Source: Xenia sp. Carnegie-2017 (Eukaryota > Cnidaria > Anthozoa > Malacalcyonacea > Xeniidae). From it: 64,000 bases of DNA. The stretch spans positions 1,054,001 through 1,118,000 of the forward strand of contig NW_025813485.1 in assembly GCF_021976095.1 (NCBI RefSeq). The letters are read 5' to 3'. A model generated the notes under the pieces. The model was given only the letters and a program-made list of their open reading frames with translations. It was not told the DNA's origin and ran no database searches. Position 1 is the stretch's first letter. Every line of letters starts with the position of its first letter. This document shows positions 11,918-36,777 of the stretch, one piece after another. Both the position numbers and the translations under genes were made by a program.

Positions 11918-12560
11918 TCACGAGAAAGACAGTGGTGTTAGTGTTGGTCCTGAGAAAAACTGTAGTGTTAGTGTTTGTCCTGAGAAAGACTGTGTAGTGT
12001 TAGTGTTTGTCCTGAGAAAAACTGTAGGGTTAATGTTGATATCAGTGTTGGTCTTGAGAGAGACTGAAGTGTTAGTGTTGGTTCTGAGAAAGACTGTAGT
12101 GTAAGTGTTGGTGTTTATGTTGTTCCAGAGAACAAGTGTAGTGCTAGTGTTGGTCCTGAGAAAAACTGTAGGGTTAATGTTGATATCAGTGTTGGTCTTG
12201 AGAGAGACTGAAGTGTTAGTGTTGGTTCTGATAAAGACTGTAGTGTAAGTGTTGGTGTTTATGTTGTTCCAGAGAACAAGTGTAGTGCTAGTATTGGTCC
12301 TGAGAAAAACTGTAGGGTTAATGTTGATGTTGATGTTGGTCCAGAGAACAAGTGTAGTGTTAGTGTTGGTCCTGACAAAGACTGTAGGGTTAATGTTGAT
12401 ATTAGTGTTGGTCTTGAGAGAGACTGAAGTGTTTGTTCTGAGAAAGACTGTAGTGTTAGTGTTGGTGTTTGTGTTGGTCCAGAGAACAAGTGTAGTGTTA
12501 GTGTTGGTGTTGACTGACGTTTCGATGTTCTTAGCAGTAGTTATCTTCAAAGTGGACAAG
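11918..12560. repeat. Higher-order minisatellite derived from a PLE terminal repeat
   Basis: Units of about 30 bp vary around AGTGTTGGTCCTGAGAAAGA and CTGTAGTGTTAGTG. They are arranged in a higher-order period of roughly 150 bp, seen from 12010, 12160 and 12300 onward. At the right end (12510-12550, minus strand) the array runs into a PLE terminal repeat with a decayed hammerhead-like core next to GACGTTTCG. The unit itself resembles the PLE segment GTCCTGAGAAGGACTG that sits beside the hammerhead at 4145 and 37168. The array therefore appears to be a tandem expansion of a PLE end. The long open frames it contains on both strands are repeat artefacts. Confidence 0.8.
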
Positions 12561-12619
12561 GACGATTAAAATTTACAAATTAATATTTACAAACATGTTA
12601 AATTGTGTTGTTAATTATC

Positions 12620-15600
12620 TCACCTCCAACATGTTACAAACCAGTTTTCACAAAGAAGTAAACACGAGTTTAAGAGTTCTTCCGAAAATGACGACCTCAA
12701 ATCAAAATCTGTCAAGATACACAGAACCTTCTGAAAAACTCTTCTACGAAGATCATCTTCAATTGGATTAAGCTAAAAATTACAATTAAGCTTGTGATCG
12801 GATCGGCAGGCAAGATAATCTTAATTTAATTTTGTACTTTAGTCAAAGTTGCCATTTAGAATTCAATAAGTCATCAAGTGTTTATATTTAATGCAAAAAG
12901 ATATAAAAGCGTTGCTGTACTCTGTACCTTGAAGACAGTGATCATTAGACATTCCACTGTGCCTCGTTGATACTATAGATAAAAATGAGACCAGTTACAT
13001 GGCTGCTGAAATAAATTATCTATAAATATGGACCGATAACGCAAAAATAAAACTTTGTTGGGTATCCAGCCGGTCTATTTACTCATATACCATGTATTGC
13101 AAATTTTTCTGTAACATGCAAGGACAAAATATATTTCTAAAGAAATTTCCACAGCATGACTTAAATCTTAAAACTGGTCAACCAATGACACTAACGGGCG
13201 AACTGCATAAATCGCTAGAAGTGGCAACTCCTGTTGAGGCTTCAAAATCATGTGTATCACGGAATCTTATCTATATTCGAGCTTATTAAAAACACCATCA
13301 TGAAATAGAAAACATACTTCTTTGAGAGTGAGTAGTTGATCTTTTGCTGATTTTCCCTTGGTATTAAGGAATGCTTCAACATCACTGCAACTCAATACAG
13401 GATACTAGATGAAAGAAATGATCTACTCATAAAAATGAAAGACTGAAATTAAAGAATGTTAAAAAGATAACGTTTCATGTAGGTGTACAGCTAGATATCT
13501 GTTCCATGGCTTTAAATGATAAAAAAATTCATAGAAATAACAAAAGATAAAGAAGAAACACAGATCGCGAAGATAGGAAATAAAACGAAATGATAGTAAA
13601 AAAATAACCAACAAAATACTATAAAAAAGACTTTCACTGGTTCTCAATCCTTCCTTGTACTATCGATGTATATCAACTTGAAATAAAAGGCAAAAAAATG
13701 GTGACTAGCCATAGAAGGGAAAACAAGGAAATACATAGTTCATATAGAAATATATAGTTATAGTTTTGAATAGTTAGAAAATGTATACGGTGTTCACATG
13801 AAAAATGAAAAGCGTTGAAAAATTATCTACGACATCATCAGAAATACCGTACGTTAGGGTACATGGTTACAAAGCTTTATTTCTTCTTAAAGGGAAAATA
13901 TCAAAAGAGGGAAAATATTCATCTCTACAGCCAGTATTAGAGAACCAGAATATGAATGTGAATTTATATTCTGCAGACAAATTCCTTTTTTCTACTTCAA
14001 GTAAAACAATAAAAGTAAATAAAAACAAATATTGCTTATTGACTTGCGTTAACCATAATAACTAGAAAAGACAATAAGCAAAGAATGAGATAGTTTCTTT
14101 GCCCCAACTTACTTTCAATCCCTGTAGCCATGACAACAACAACGTCACGAGAACAGCAATATTAGTTTCATTTTCGACAAATTTGAAACCATCGCTTCGA
14201 TCATTAATAATAATCTAAAAAAAGTTGAAGGAAGTAATAATTTCTGCAAATCATCAACATTGTTTTTGTTTGCTTTAATATATTATTCACGACAAGACTT
14301 AAAGAACATCACATCTATTTTATTACGCAACTTTTTCCCACTACACTTCATCAACAAATGACAAAACTAATACTAACTGCAAAGCAAACACTAAAACATT
14401 CGATATAACAATCACGACCAACAACAACGAACAATCCATAAAAACTCTTTACTTTAAACTACCGTATATCGGATATCATTCGCGACACACAATACGAAGA
14501 CTTACAAACATCAAACGCTTCTGCAAAGACATAAACATCCGACTAAATTTCACTTTTCAGTCAAATAATTTTTTAAATTACTATTACACCAAACAATTAC
14601 TTTTCACTCAAAGATCCTATCCCTGATTGTATTAAGTCTATGGTGGTGTACCAAGTTGAATGTGCAGGATGTAATTCCCGATACATTGGCAAAACTTCCC
14701 CTCACTTATCCACCAGCATCTGGGAACAAAAACTCACAAATCTATCGTAACCTTTTAAAATACCTTCATGCAAAACTAACTATTCACCTTCTTGTTTTAA
14801 AATGCTGCAGATACTACATTGTCACTTAAAATTAAAGAAGCACTTCACAAAATTAACTCTCTCAACGTTCAAGTTTTTAGTTTTAACACTTCAATCTGTA
14901 AATACACTGATCATTAATTCTAACCAATATTTCAATCACTGTATCATATTACTCTTATATATTTATCATTTACATAATATTCTTTATTATACTGAAGATG
15001 GCATCATGAGATGTTGATACATTTTTATTTTAAAAAAACTTGGTCGTATTTATTAGATGAGCATTATCAATAGTGCTTTTACGCAGTTACAGTAATAATA
15101 AATTTTACTGCCATCATTAACTACTTCATTATAGATATAAGTTGTACGATTCTGGATACTAAAAAAACAGACTCTCAAAGTAAATTATTTATAAGTTTTA
15201 AGATTATACCTTTAGTTTTTCAACTTGGGAAAAAGTTTCATCATTTATTTGATCATACAAAGCAAAGAACATTGCCAGCTCTCTCACATTAACAGATTCG
15301 TGATTTTTCAATTCTTCTGATTCTGATGGTACATCGTTGTCCAAACATTGTACTTTATCATCAATATTATCAAATGTTTCATCACATTGAGATAAATTTG
15401 AGGACTGTTTATAAGATACAGTTTCATCAATAAATTTTGAGTTGTTTATATCAACATTTAACATAGATGAATATGATTCATTTAATGATACACCAAATAA
15501 TTTATCATCTTCATTCACTGGAGGAAAGGAATTTGGTAAATCATTCTCTTCACTAGAACAGTTGTCAATGCAAGAAATATTTTCCGCATCAAATTCTCCT

Positions 15601-18600
15601 TTAATATCTTCTGAACTTGCTGATATTTCACACGCACTAATGGGCTTATCATTGTTGATGTTATCATTTATTAAATCCTTTTCACTGTCAATCTCATCAA
15701 CATGCTTCTCTTTCCAGGAATGCTTTGTGATTTCCAGATCACTGCTATCCAAGTTACATAATTGCAAAAGACGTTTACAAACCACATAAACAATCTGTCA
15801 ACGTAAGGAACAGGACGTATAGTAGTATATTATTACCCGTTGTATACCATATACTATTTACATGGTTGCAATTAAAGTGGTAGCTTGAACTTAATATGAA
15901 ACAACACTAACTTCAAGGAAGGTGCTCTTTACATAACACACATGGATAGACAATCTCTGATATTTAATGAACCTTACCCACCCCTACAACACTCATCCCT
16001 AACAATGAGTGCATACCAGTTTAAACATATCCACTATTAAAAGTTTATAAAAGTACTATAAAATACAGCCATTAGCAAATAAAATACAAAAAATACATGC
16101 GTAGTAAATATACCTTAGGAATGAATTTGAGTTCTCTTGCTTCATATCCATGTAAAATATATTTTTGACGACTGAGGTGTATTTTTAATGTGATTGGTTC
16201 AGATGAAATGCTAAAAACATCGTTTATGAACACATAAAACAACAAACTTTACAAACCAATGCATCATACATATGTATAGTACAAAAATCATTAACAATAA
16301 CCTTACCACTCAGGGAAGATAATCCAGCAGGGTTTTAAAAATTTGGCAAAATCTTGAACACAAGCAATCTGCGCTCTTGTTTGCACTGATTTTGGTCTAA
16401 ATGTTTTAATTTTCATTGTCATAGATTATACACGGCGTTGTCGCAAAATTACTGGTTTATGCTTGATGCAAGCGTTGAAAAACTTCAAAGAAACAGATTC
16501 ATTCATGATCGACGAGTAATCAAGTTTATTACACAAAAGACTCTCGTTCTGAAGTTTTCAGACTATTTTTTGGTGCACTGAAATACAAGCTTACACCTGC
16601 ACAATTCTAATACGTTATGTAGATGAGTAAGTTTATGTACTTGTACGTTTGAATGTATATAGTATAATTTAATGTAGGTGATAACTAAGGTGATAGCAAA
16701 AAGAGTGCATGATTATCAAACATGCAGATTTTTAAAAGATTTACCTTTGTATTCGAACAACATGAATGGCCTGAAAACAGTAAAATTACAAAAACTAAAT
16801 CTAAATAAAAAACTGATTGATTTTCATCTTATTTCATTAAGTAAGAACATTTTTGCGATAAATTTTAATACTTTTCGAAAACTCAAAATATTTAAATTCA
16901 TTCTAGAGCAAATTACAAAGATATTATTGATCTCACATATAACTAAAGCAACCAGGAACCGTCGTTATAGTCAATACATCACGTGTTTGTTGTACGTATT
17001 CATTTCAACATGGTAAAAAATACCTCTTCAGCAGACAAACGTTTCGAATACACGAGATATGAAGCAATGAGAACACCTGTTCGACCTAGAATGACGTGAT
17101 AAAAATTTAAAGAAATACTTGATCTGTTTACAAGGTGGACGGCTAAATATATTTCTATAATTACAACATAGCATATTATTAACAACTTTAAGTGTCATCA
17201 ATCTTTTAAATTAATTGATTAATTACCGTATAACTGCGTAAACGTAATATTGATAATGCGCATTTAATAAATATGACAAGTTTTTTAAAAATAAACAAGT
17301 TTCAACATCTCAGTATAAATGAGAATATTATGTATATGATAATTATAAATAGTAATAATATGATAAAATGATAGTTTATACAATTATGAGTAGACTATTA
17401 AATGTTGGTTTGAACTAATGATGAGTGTATTTGCACATCAGTTGTGGTGTGTTGTAATGACAGGGATGTTTCGCCAATGTATGGGGAATTACATCCCGCC
17501 CAATAATTAATTAATTAATAATTAATTGTTTAAATGGACAGTAAAACGAAAATTTTGCTCACTTGAATTACAATTTCTTTAAAGAAAAGTCCTAAAATGA
17601 CTTGCAAAAACATTTTGTTCATATCTCCACTCATTCTCAAGATAACGAAGTTTTAAATGTCTCATTTACACAATCAACGACGCCACATTGCATAATGTAA
17701 GTTGAATAATAAGAAATATTTGCCTTTATGATACATTAACGGTTCAACCGGACTGAGTTTCTGTCGTTGTGAAGTATGAACACTATAGAAGTATAAAATT
17801 TTTTTGATCCAAAAGTTATCATGAAACTGAAGGATATTTATAAATTTGCAATGACTCATTATGCAATGTGAAGTCACTGGTTCCGTCAATCAGATAATAC
17901 AAAAACTTCAATAATTAAAAAAAAAAAAGACATAAATAAACTGTTTTAGAAAGTCCATTGTCATTTCAAAAGTTCTCTTCAAAGAAAATGTAATTTAACT
18001 GGCAAAAGTTTGTTTTACTGGCCCTTTAAATGCAACAAAAACAGTGGTATAGCCAGTCCCATTAAGTTAGTCCTGCTACATATGTCTATAATATTTAATT
18101 TTACAACATATTACCTAAGCCAGCATGACAATGAACAGCAACCTTTGAAGTAAAATAAGATCAACAAAATTTTATCTTTCTCATCTTTATTTAACACACA
18201 ATCTGCCTAAAGGGTATGTTCACCTTTCCATTTTGTAGAGCGAAATCCATTACTTTTACAATATCCAGAACTGAATCCAGAGAACGAACACCGTAATCCT
18301 TCCTGAAAATCAGATCATCAATTTGATGTTGAGTTACGTATTGGTGATTATTTGTTGTTATAGAGTATGGAAGTGGAATTTAGAGATATCCAAATGAGTT
18401 TTTGGCATTCAGAATAAAGCTTCCTCTGAAAGTCACAGTCGATTAAAATCAAAATACGTCAGTTGAATATCAATAAAGTTGAGTTATCTCACAAATTGCT
18501 GCTGCTACAATGTTTAAAGAAGAATAGAATGAAAAGATAATGATTTTTGAACTTTAAATATACACGACAAGTTTTTTCAGAATAGACGTATTTCGGTATC

Positions 18601-20713
18601 TCATGATGCCATCTTCATGGACACAGAAACTGCTGATACGACGATCACGATCAACACAAATAAAAATTCCAAAATAACAACTCTATACTTTAAACTACCA
18701 TACATCGGACATTACTCACGACACACACAGAGCAGACTTACGAACATTATGAAACGCTTCTGTACAGATATTGACATTCGACTAATTTTCACATCATTCA
18801 AAATCAAAAACCTTTTCTCATTCAAAGACCCAATCCCTGATTCAATTAAATTCATGGTGGTATATGAATTCGATTGCGCGGGATGTAATTCCCGATACAT
18901 TGGCGAAACTTCGCGCCATTTATCCACCAGAATCAGGGAACATACCACAACAGAAAAAAACTCTCAAATACTTCGCTTTCATTATGAATTACGGGATTGT
19001 AACAAGATCTCTTTTGAAAACTGTTCTCATTGATATATTGTGGGGTGGGGGTGGGGGTGGGGGGCTGTGCATCGTGCACCTTCCCATGGAATTAGGTACC
19101 AAAATAAATTTATGATACTTAGTATGAAAGTTGATAAGAGTGAACTTTTTATTCTTTTTAGATGAGATAATTAATGTTATCAACCTACATGTCAATATGT
19201 TTTCAAAATAAAAATCCACTTACCAAATGAAGTTGTAGAAAAATACTGAAAAGAAATACAAAAAGACCTTATAAGACAATAGCTATAAATATTTTACTTT
19301 AACAATGTACTATATGACTACAAAATTCAGGTGCATATTCATAGTCAAGTCAGTCAAACATTTTTTTCAAACAATTAATACAAAGCCAACAGTGCTTGGC
19401 TTCTAACAAAGGCGGATCCAGTTATAGGCAAAATAAATTCCTTCAAAACATTGATTGGCTAATTTTTATTCTTTAGAAATTCATAACCAATGCCTTTGTT
19501 GTAAAGATGTTTTAAATTTAAAATTAGTGGTTATAATTTATTTTGCCTTGAGCTGGATCTGCTACTGGCTTCTAACTTCATCATTAAAATGGTTCAAATG
19601 GCATTGTTAAAAAATATACAAAAACAATATGCAAAACTCATCTCTACTCCATTATTTTAATATTATAGTATAGTAATCAATTTTCCATCCTTGTAGAACA
19701 GAAAATTACTACTTTTGACATTCTGAAAATGATCTGGAATTTACATAGCGACCAAATTTGTGGGTTGGCTATACAAATGGTTGTATTGTCATGCAAGAAT
19801 AATATCTTTTTTCTTCAAACTAGAAAATAATAATGACATTCATTTCCATGCTTGAAAACCACTAAAAACAACTTCAATGCTAGAATTGCAACAACATACT
19901 TCCATTGCTCATAAAGTCTTCCGGATTATATGTAAAACCACTTTCTTCCAATCCATAACCACAATTTGCATGTTCACCAGGATGTTGCAGGTTTATAATT
20001 GTTGATATATCGCACCTGCAGTCAATGAGTAGATAGTATTGTTAGTTTATGGCAGCTGAATTTGAAATTAGAAATTTACATAGTATTATCAAACTTGCAA
20101 ATGTCTATCCCAGTTATTTTATTTACAGTTGAAACTTCTTTTTGACAGAAGACATACCTCTGAAATTGTTCTATAACATTGAATTTTTTGATGATATACG
20201 TTGATGGTCTTGCCATTGCTAAAATTTTATCGGTTGCCCTTAAAAAATAAACAAAGAAAAATATGACATTGATTATAAAATATGCTTACAATACGACAAT
20301 GTGTTGAGAAGCATTCACAGACAACAACAATCCATATACCATGAGCAACTAGTCTACAAGAAACACAACATATTTTCTTCGTTAAGTCCCTTTCTGGGCA
20401 TTGAAACTTTTAAGACTAAAACTCGCGTTGTGAGATTGACGAAGAAACATTTTTCATATTGTGCATGACCTCAACTTCAACCCAAAGACTTCAAAGCAAT
20501 TAAATTCAAAAATACTAACCAAGAAGAGTATAAGCCTTTGATAGCCATTTCATTCTCTGTCCATTTCGCCGGTCCTTCGTATTTACATTGCTTTCCCCCA
20601 CAAAATATGGAGCACTGAATAGAACCAGACGTGACATAACGAAGTGTTTCTGAAACTTTTGAATACTTTGGTCTGCAGTCCATCATCTGAGATTTATCAT
20701 CCATACCAGGCAT
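12620..20713 (-). CDS. PTPDC1: PTPDC1-like protein tyrosine phosphatase
   Basis: Fifteen exons (minus): 20520-20713, 20158-20238, 19900-20015, 19224-19245, 18224-18302, 18115-18142, 17024-17085, 16745-16770, 16307-16396, 16114-16210, 15210-15794, 14113-14214, 13318-13404, 12928-12972, 12620-12772. All phases agree, giving 588 codons plus a TGA. From memory of human PTPDC1 the match is close: CKYEGPAKWTENEMAIKGLY, then DKILAMARPS, TIINLQHPGEHANCG, and the catalytic HCxxGxxR loop HCHAGLGRTGVLIASYL. After the catalytic domain come RPKSVQTRAQ and LHGYEARELKFIPK, an acidic spacer in the 585-bp exon, and the conserved helical C-terminus (LLLSWLQGLK onward). It is shorter than the human protein (~750-800 residues). 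Known role of the family: a dual-specificity-type phosphatase linked to cilium and centrosome biology. Three exons are only 22-28 nt. Confidence 0.93.
14380..15060 (+). mobile_element. Penelope-like element fossil C, in a PTPDC1 intron
   Basis: A decayed PLE tail between the 585-bp and 102-bp PTPDC1 exons, on the opposite strand to the gene. It shares with fossil D (18.6 kb) the stretch translating to FKLPYI, the DP-IPD segment and a GIY-YIG core (CAGCNSRYIG-like). It ends at 14992-15025 in a hammerhead-like core (CTGAAGA, an extra T, then a GGCATC/GATGTT stem). It is broken in several places and its 5' part is absent. It is older than the copy at 37.1 kb. Confidence 0.75.
17461..18114 (-). 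other. PTPDC1 intronic DNA
   Basis: AT-rich intron sequence between the 28-nt and 62-nt exons. Nothing is recognised apart from short AATTAATT-type palindromes near 17505-17530. Confidence 0.4.
18560..19020 (+). mobile_element. Penelope-like element fossil D, in a PTPDC1 intron
   Basis: The plus-strand frame 18617-19033 carries LYFKLPYIGHYSRHTQSRL, DIDIRLIFTSFKIKN and the GIY-YIG core CAGCNSRYIGETSRHLSTRI. A terminal repeat in opposite orientation precedes it (18560-18613). That repeat has a hammerhead-like motif on the minus strand: GGCATC paired to GATACC, then GAAATACGTC. The combination of coding tail and inverted terminal repeat fits PLE organisation. It is broken and 3'-truncated near a G-rich run at 19040. 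Confidence 0.75.
19039..19067 (+). other. G-rich tract, potential G-quadruplex
   Basis: Four consecutive G-runs of 4-6 bases separated by single T residues. This is a textbook G4 pattern on the plus strand, opposite to the PTPDC1 coding strand, at the broken end of PLE fossil D. Confidence 0.6.
19407..19567. mobile_element. hAT-type MITE in a PTPDC1 intron
   Basis: A 161-bp element with imperfect terminal inverted repeats: CAAAGGCGGATCCAGTTATA at the left, and an end reading AGCTGGATCTGCTACTG at the right. It is flanked on both sides by the 8-bp direct repeat GCTTCTAA (19399-19406 and 19568-19575). An 8-bp duplication with CA...TG ends and a GGATCCAG-type terminus is typical of hAT. There is no coding capacity. 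Confidence 0.75.
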
Positions 20714-21475
20714 TTTTTGAGAGTTTTGTTAAAGAGTTTATCCATATTGTAAAGTATTCATCTATACAAAAGATAAATTGTACTAAAAACATAATGACAG
20801 ACAAGCAAAACAACAGCGCCATCAGCCCATAGCAACAAGCTATGCGTTCGTAATTCGTTGTTATCATTACAAATCTTATCACATTTGGTAAATTTTATAG
20901 CATTTACAAAATTTCTGTAAAATTGCTTGAAATTTACAACGTCGGTAAACAAAATCATGAATAAAGTGTAGTCGATGCAAAATTGAAATTCACAACTTTC
21001 CTAAAGGGTCAGTGAGCCAGTGGGGCAGACGGCAAAGCTCATGGTCAGTGCTATGCATTGGTGCAACGTCAGTGAGTCTACCTATCATAATTCCTCACGT
21101 TTCTTCCAAATTAAATTATCATTACAATTTAAAAGATAATAAGTTTTTTTCATCACAAATTGATCCGACACTAACCTACTCTGTTCTAAAAATGCAAAAA
21201 ATAGTTACATTTGCGTGAAATTTTCAAAACATTGCAAAATAAGAATGCCAAATAAACGCACATGGATAAAAGAAACAGAGTTTTTGGTAATGCATTAAAT
21301 ATCAAGAAATTAATCTTATAATATTGATTGTACAAATTGATTTTAAATAATGACTAATTACTACAAATAAATTGTTTAGAAATTTCATATTGCCGTGTGT
21401 TCTGAAAAGATTTTATGGATTACAGTTCAGAATCAGGGAACATTCCATGAAATCAGCACGTTTTATTCACCAAAT
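20714..21475. other. Spacer between the PTPDC1 start and the ABCC4 stop
   Basis: Both genes are on the minus strand. The spacer should contain the ABCC4 3' end, with a candidate poly(A) signal (AATAAA on the minus strand, 21467-21462) only about 10 bases past the stop, and the PTPDC1 promoter and 5' UTR. No other gene is seen. Confidence 0.4.
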
Positions 21476-35579
<14,104 letters not shown>

Positions 35580-35870
35580 TTCCCGCAAGAGCTGAATCGG
35601 TTGCTTGCTCAGCTTTTTTCCGCAGTAATTTTTGTTCAAGTGAATCTTTCCTCGTGGTTAATATTGAAAGTTGAGACTCTAAGTACATTGAAATGACATC
35701 ATAATGAAACAGCGATTACAACACCAAGTTGAATCGTACAATAAATATTTTTAACTAGTAAGAAAGGCATCAAATTTAAAAACATCCAGCCATAAAGACA
35801 ATCACTTTTTCTACAGCCAATACTTGAATAAACTCGCTGATTGATCATCAGTCATTCGAACGACTTCTAA

Positions 35871-36611
35871 AGGCTAATTTATAGTTCATGCGACACGTGT
35901 CGCGCGCCATGTCGCATGAGGAATATGACGTCATATCACCAAAACGGAAGTAACATTTGACGTAATTTCACCAATTGTCGCACACGTGCGCCTCGCAAAG
36001 TTGTAACGTCGCAGACATATGCTAGCCATATGCAGACATATGCTAGACATATGTAACGGCGCTAAAATGCTAGACAACCACGACAGGCTAATGACAATAG
36101 CAGGTATAAGTTTTCCGCCAGGATTACCACTCTTCGATTTCAAACGCTTTTTGGCTTTCGTAAATCGGTCCCGTATTTTCTTCCATTTTTGTCTGCAAAC
36201 AGCATCATTTGTTTCGAGCTTTTCGGCGATTTCCTTCCATGAATTCGTAGTATTTTGTAGGTCTTTATAATCCCTTCTAGACGAGTCTTACATATGAGGG
36301 TATTTCTTAACTTCTTCCGCTAATCTTTCTTCGAATCCATCCATGATTTAATATTTTTCATATTTGTGATAAACATATGCTGAGACAAACACAAATGACT
36401 AACTCACGTGTTATTAGATAGCCAATTATCTTGCGCGACAATCCGACAAAATGCAAACCATGGTTGTCGCACATAATGTAAACCATGGTTGTCGCATGGG
36501 TTGTCGCGTTTACTATAAATGCTTTATTTGATTGTTGGATGGCGCGTGCCCATAGATTGCACAAGCCAGAGTGTCGCGCGACACATGTCGTAAGAAGTAT
36601 AAATTGGCCTT
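35871..36611 (-). mobile_element. PIF/Harbinger element with a MADF (Myb-like) gene remnant
   Basis: The inverted termini are AGGCTAATTTATAGTTCATG at 35871 and the complement of AGGCCAATTTATACTTCTTA ending at 36611. They are flanked by TAA on both sides (35868-35870 and 36612-36614). The minus strand from about 36344 encodes MDGFEERLAEEVKKYPHM, a stop, then DSSRRDYKDLQNTTNSWKEI, AEKLETNDAVCRQKWKKIRD and RFTKAKKRLKSKSGNP. That is a MADF domain, the DNA-binding second protein of Harbinger transposons. The DDE transposase is missing, so the copy is an internally deleted, non-autonomous derivative. Confidence 0.85.
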
Positions 36612-36777
36612 AAGTTATTTTAAATCTTGAATCAACTTTAATTGAATTACATAAAGTAAAGCTTCATTTTCAAAATATGTATTCGTTGGATCTTCCTATC
36701 AAACATAGGGGCATTACAGCTTATGATCTTATCATAATTACTTTAAAGTCGTAAAAAGTGAGCATTTTTTTAACGGA

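Noticed and set aside
11918-12569. Long frames of NTNTTVFLRTNT type on both strands
   Set aside because: They are readings of the PLE-derived minisatellite, with no start context and no domain.
13092-13289. Plus-strand 65-codon frame
   Set aside because: It lies in a PTPDC1 intron, has no domain, and the real exons are on the minus strand on either side.
17000-17023. Reading PTPDC1 exon 17024-17085 through its GTA donor (EEVFFTMLK)
   Set aside because: It resembles the family at first but runs into a stop with no further donor. A 26-nt exon at 16745-16770 (AIHVVRIQ) fits the family and the splice phases exactly.
35580-35639. Upstream extension of ABCC4 starting at 35639
   Set aside because: That position is TTG, not ATG, and an in-frame stop lies just upstream. 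The first in-frame ATG is at 35579.
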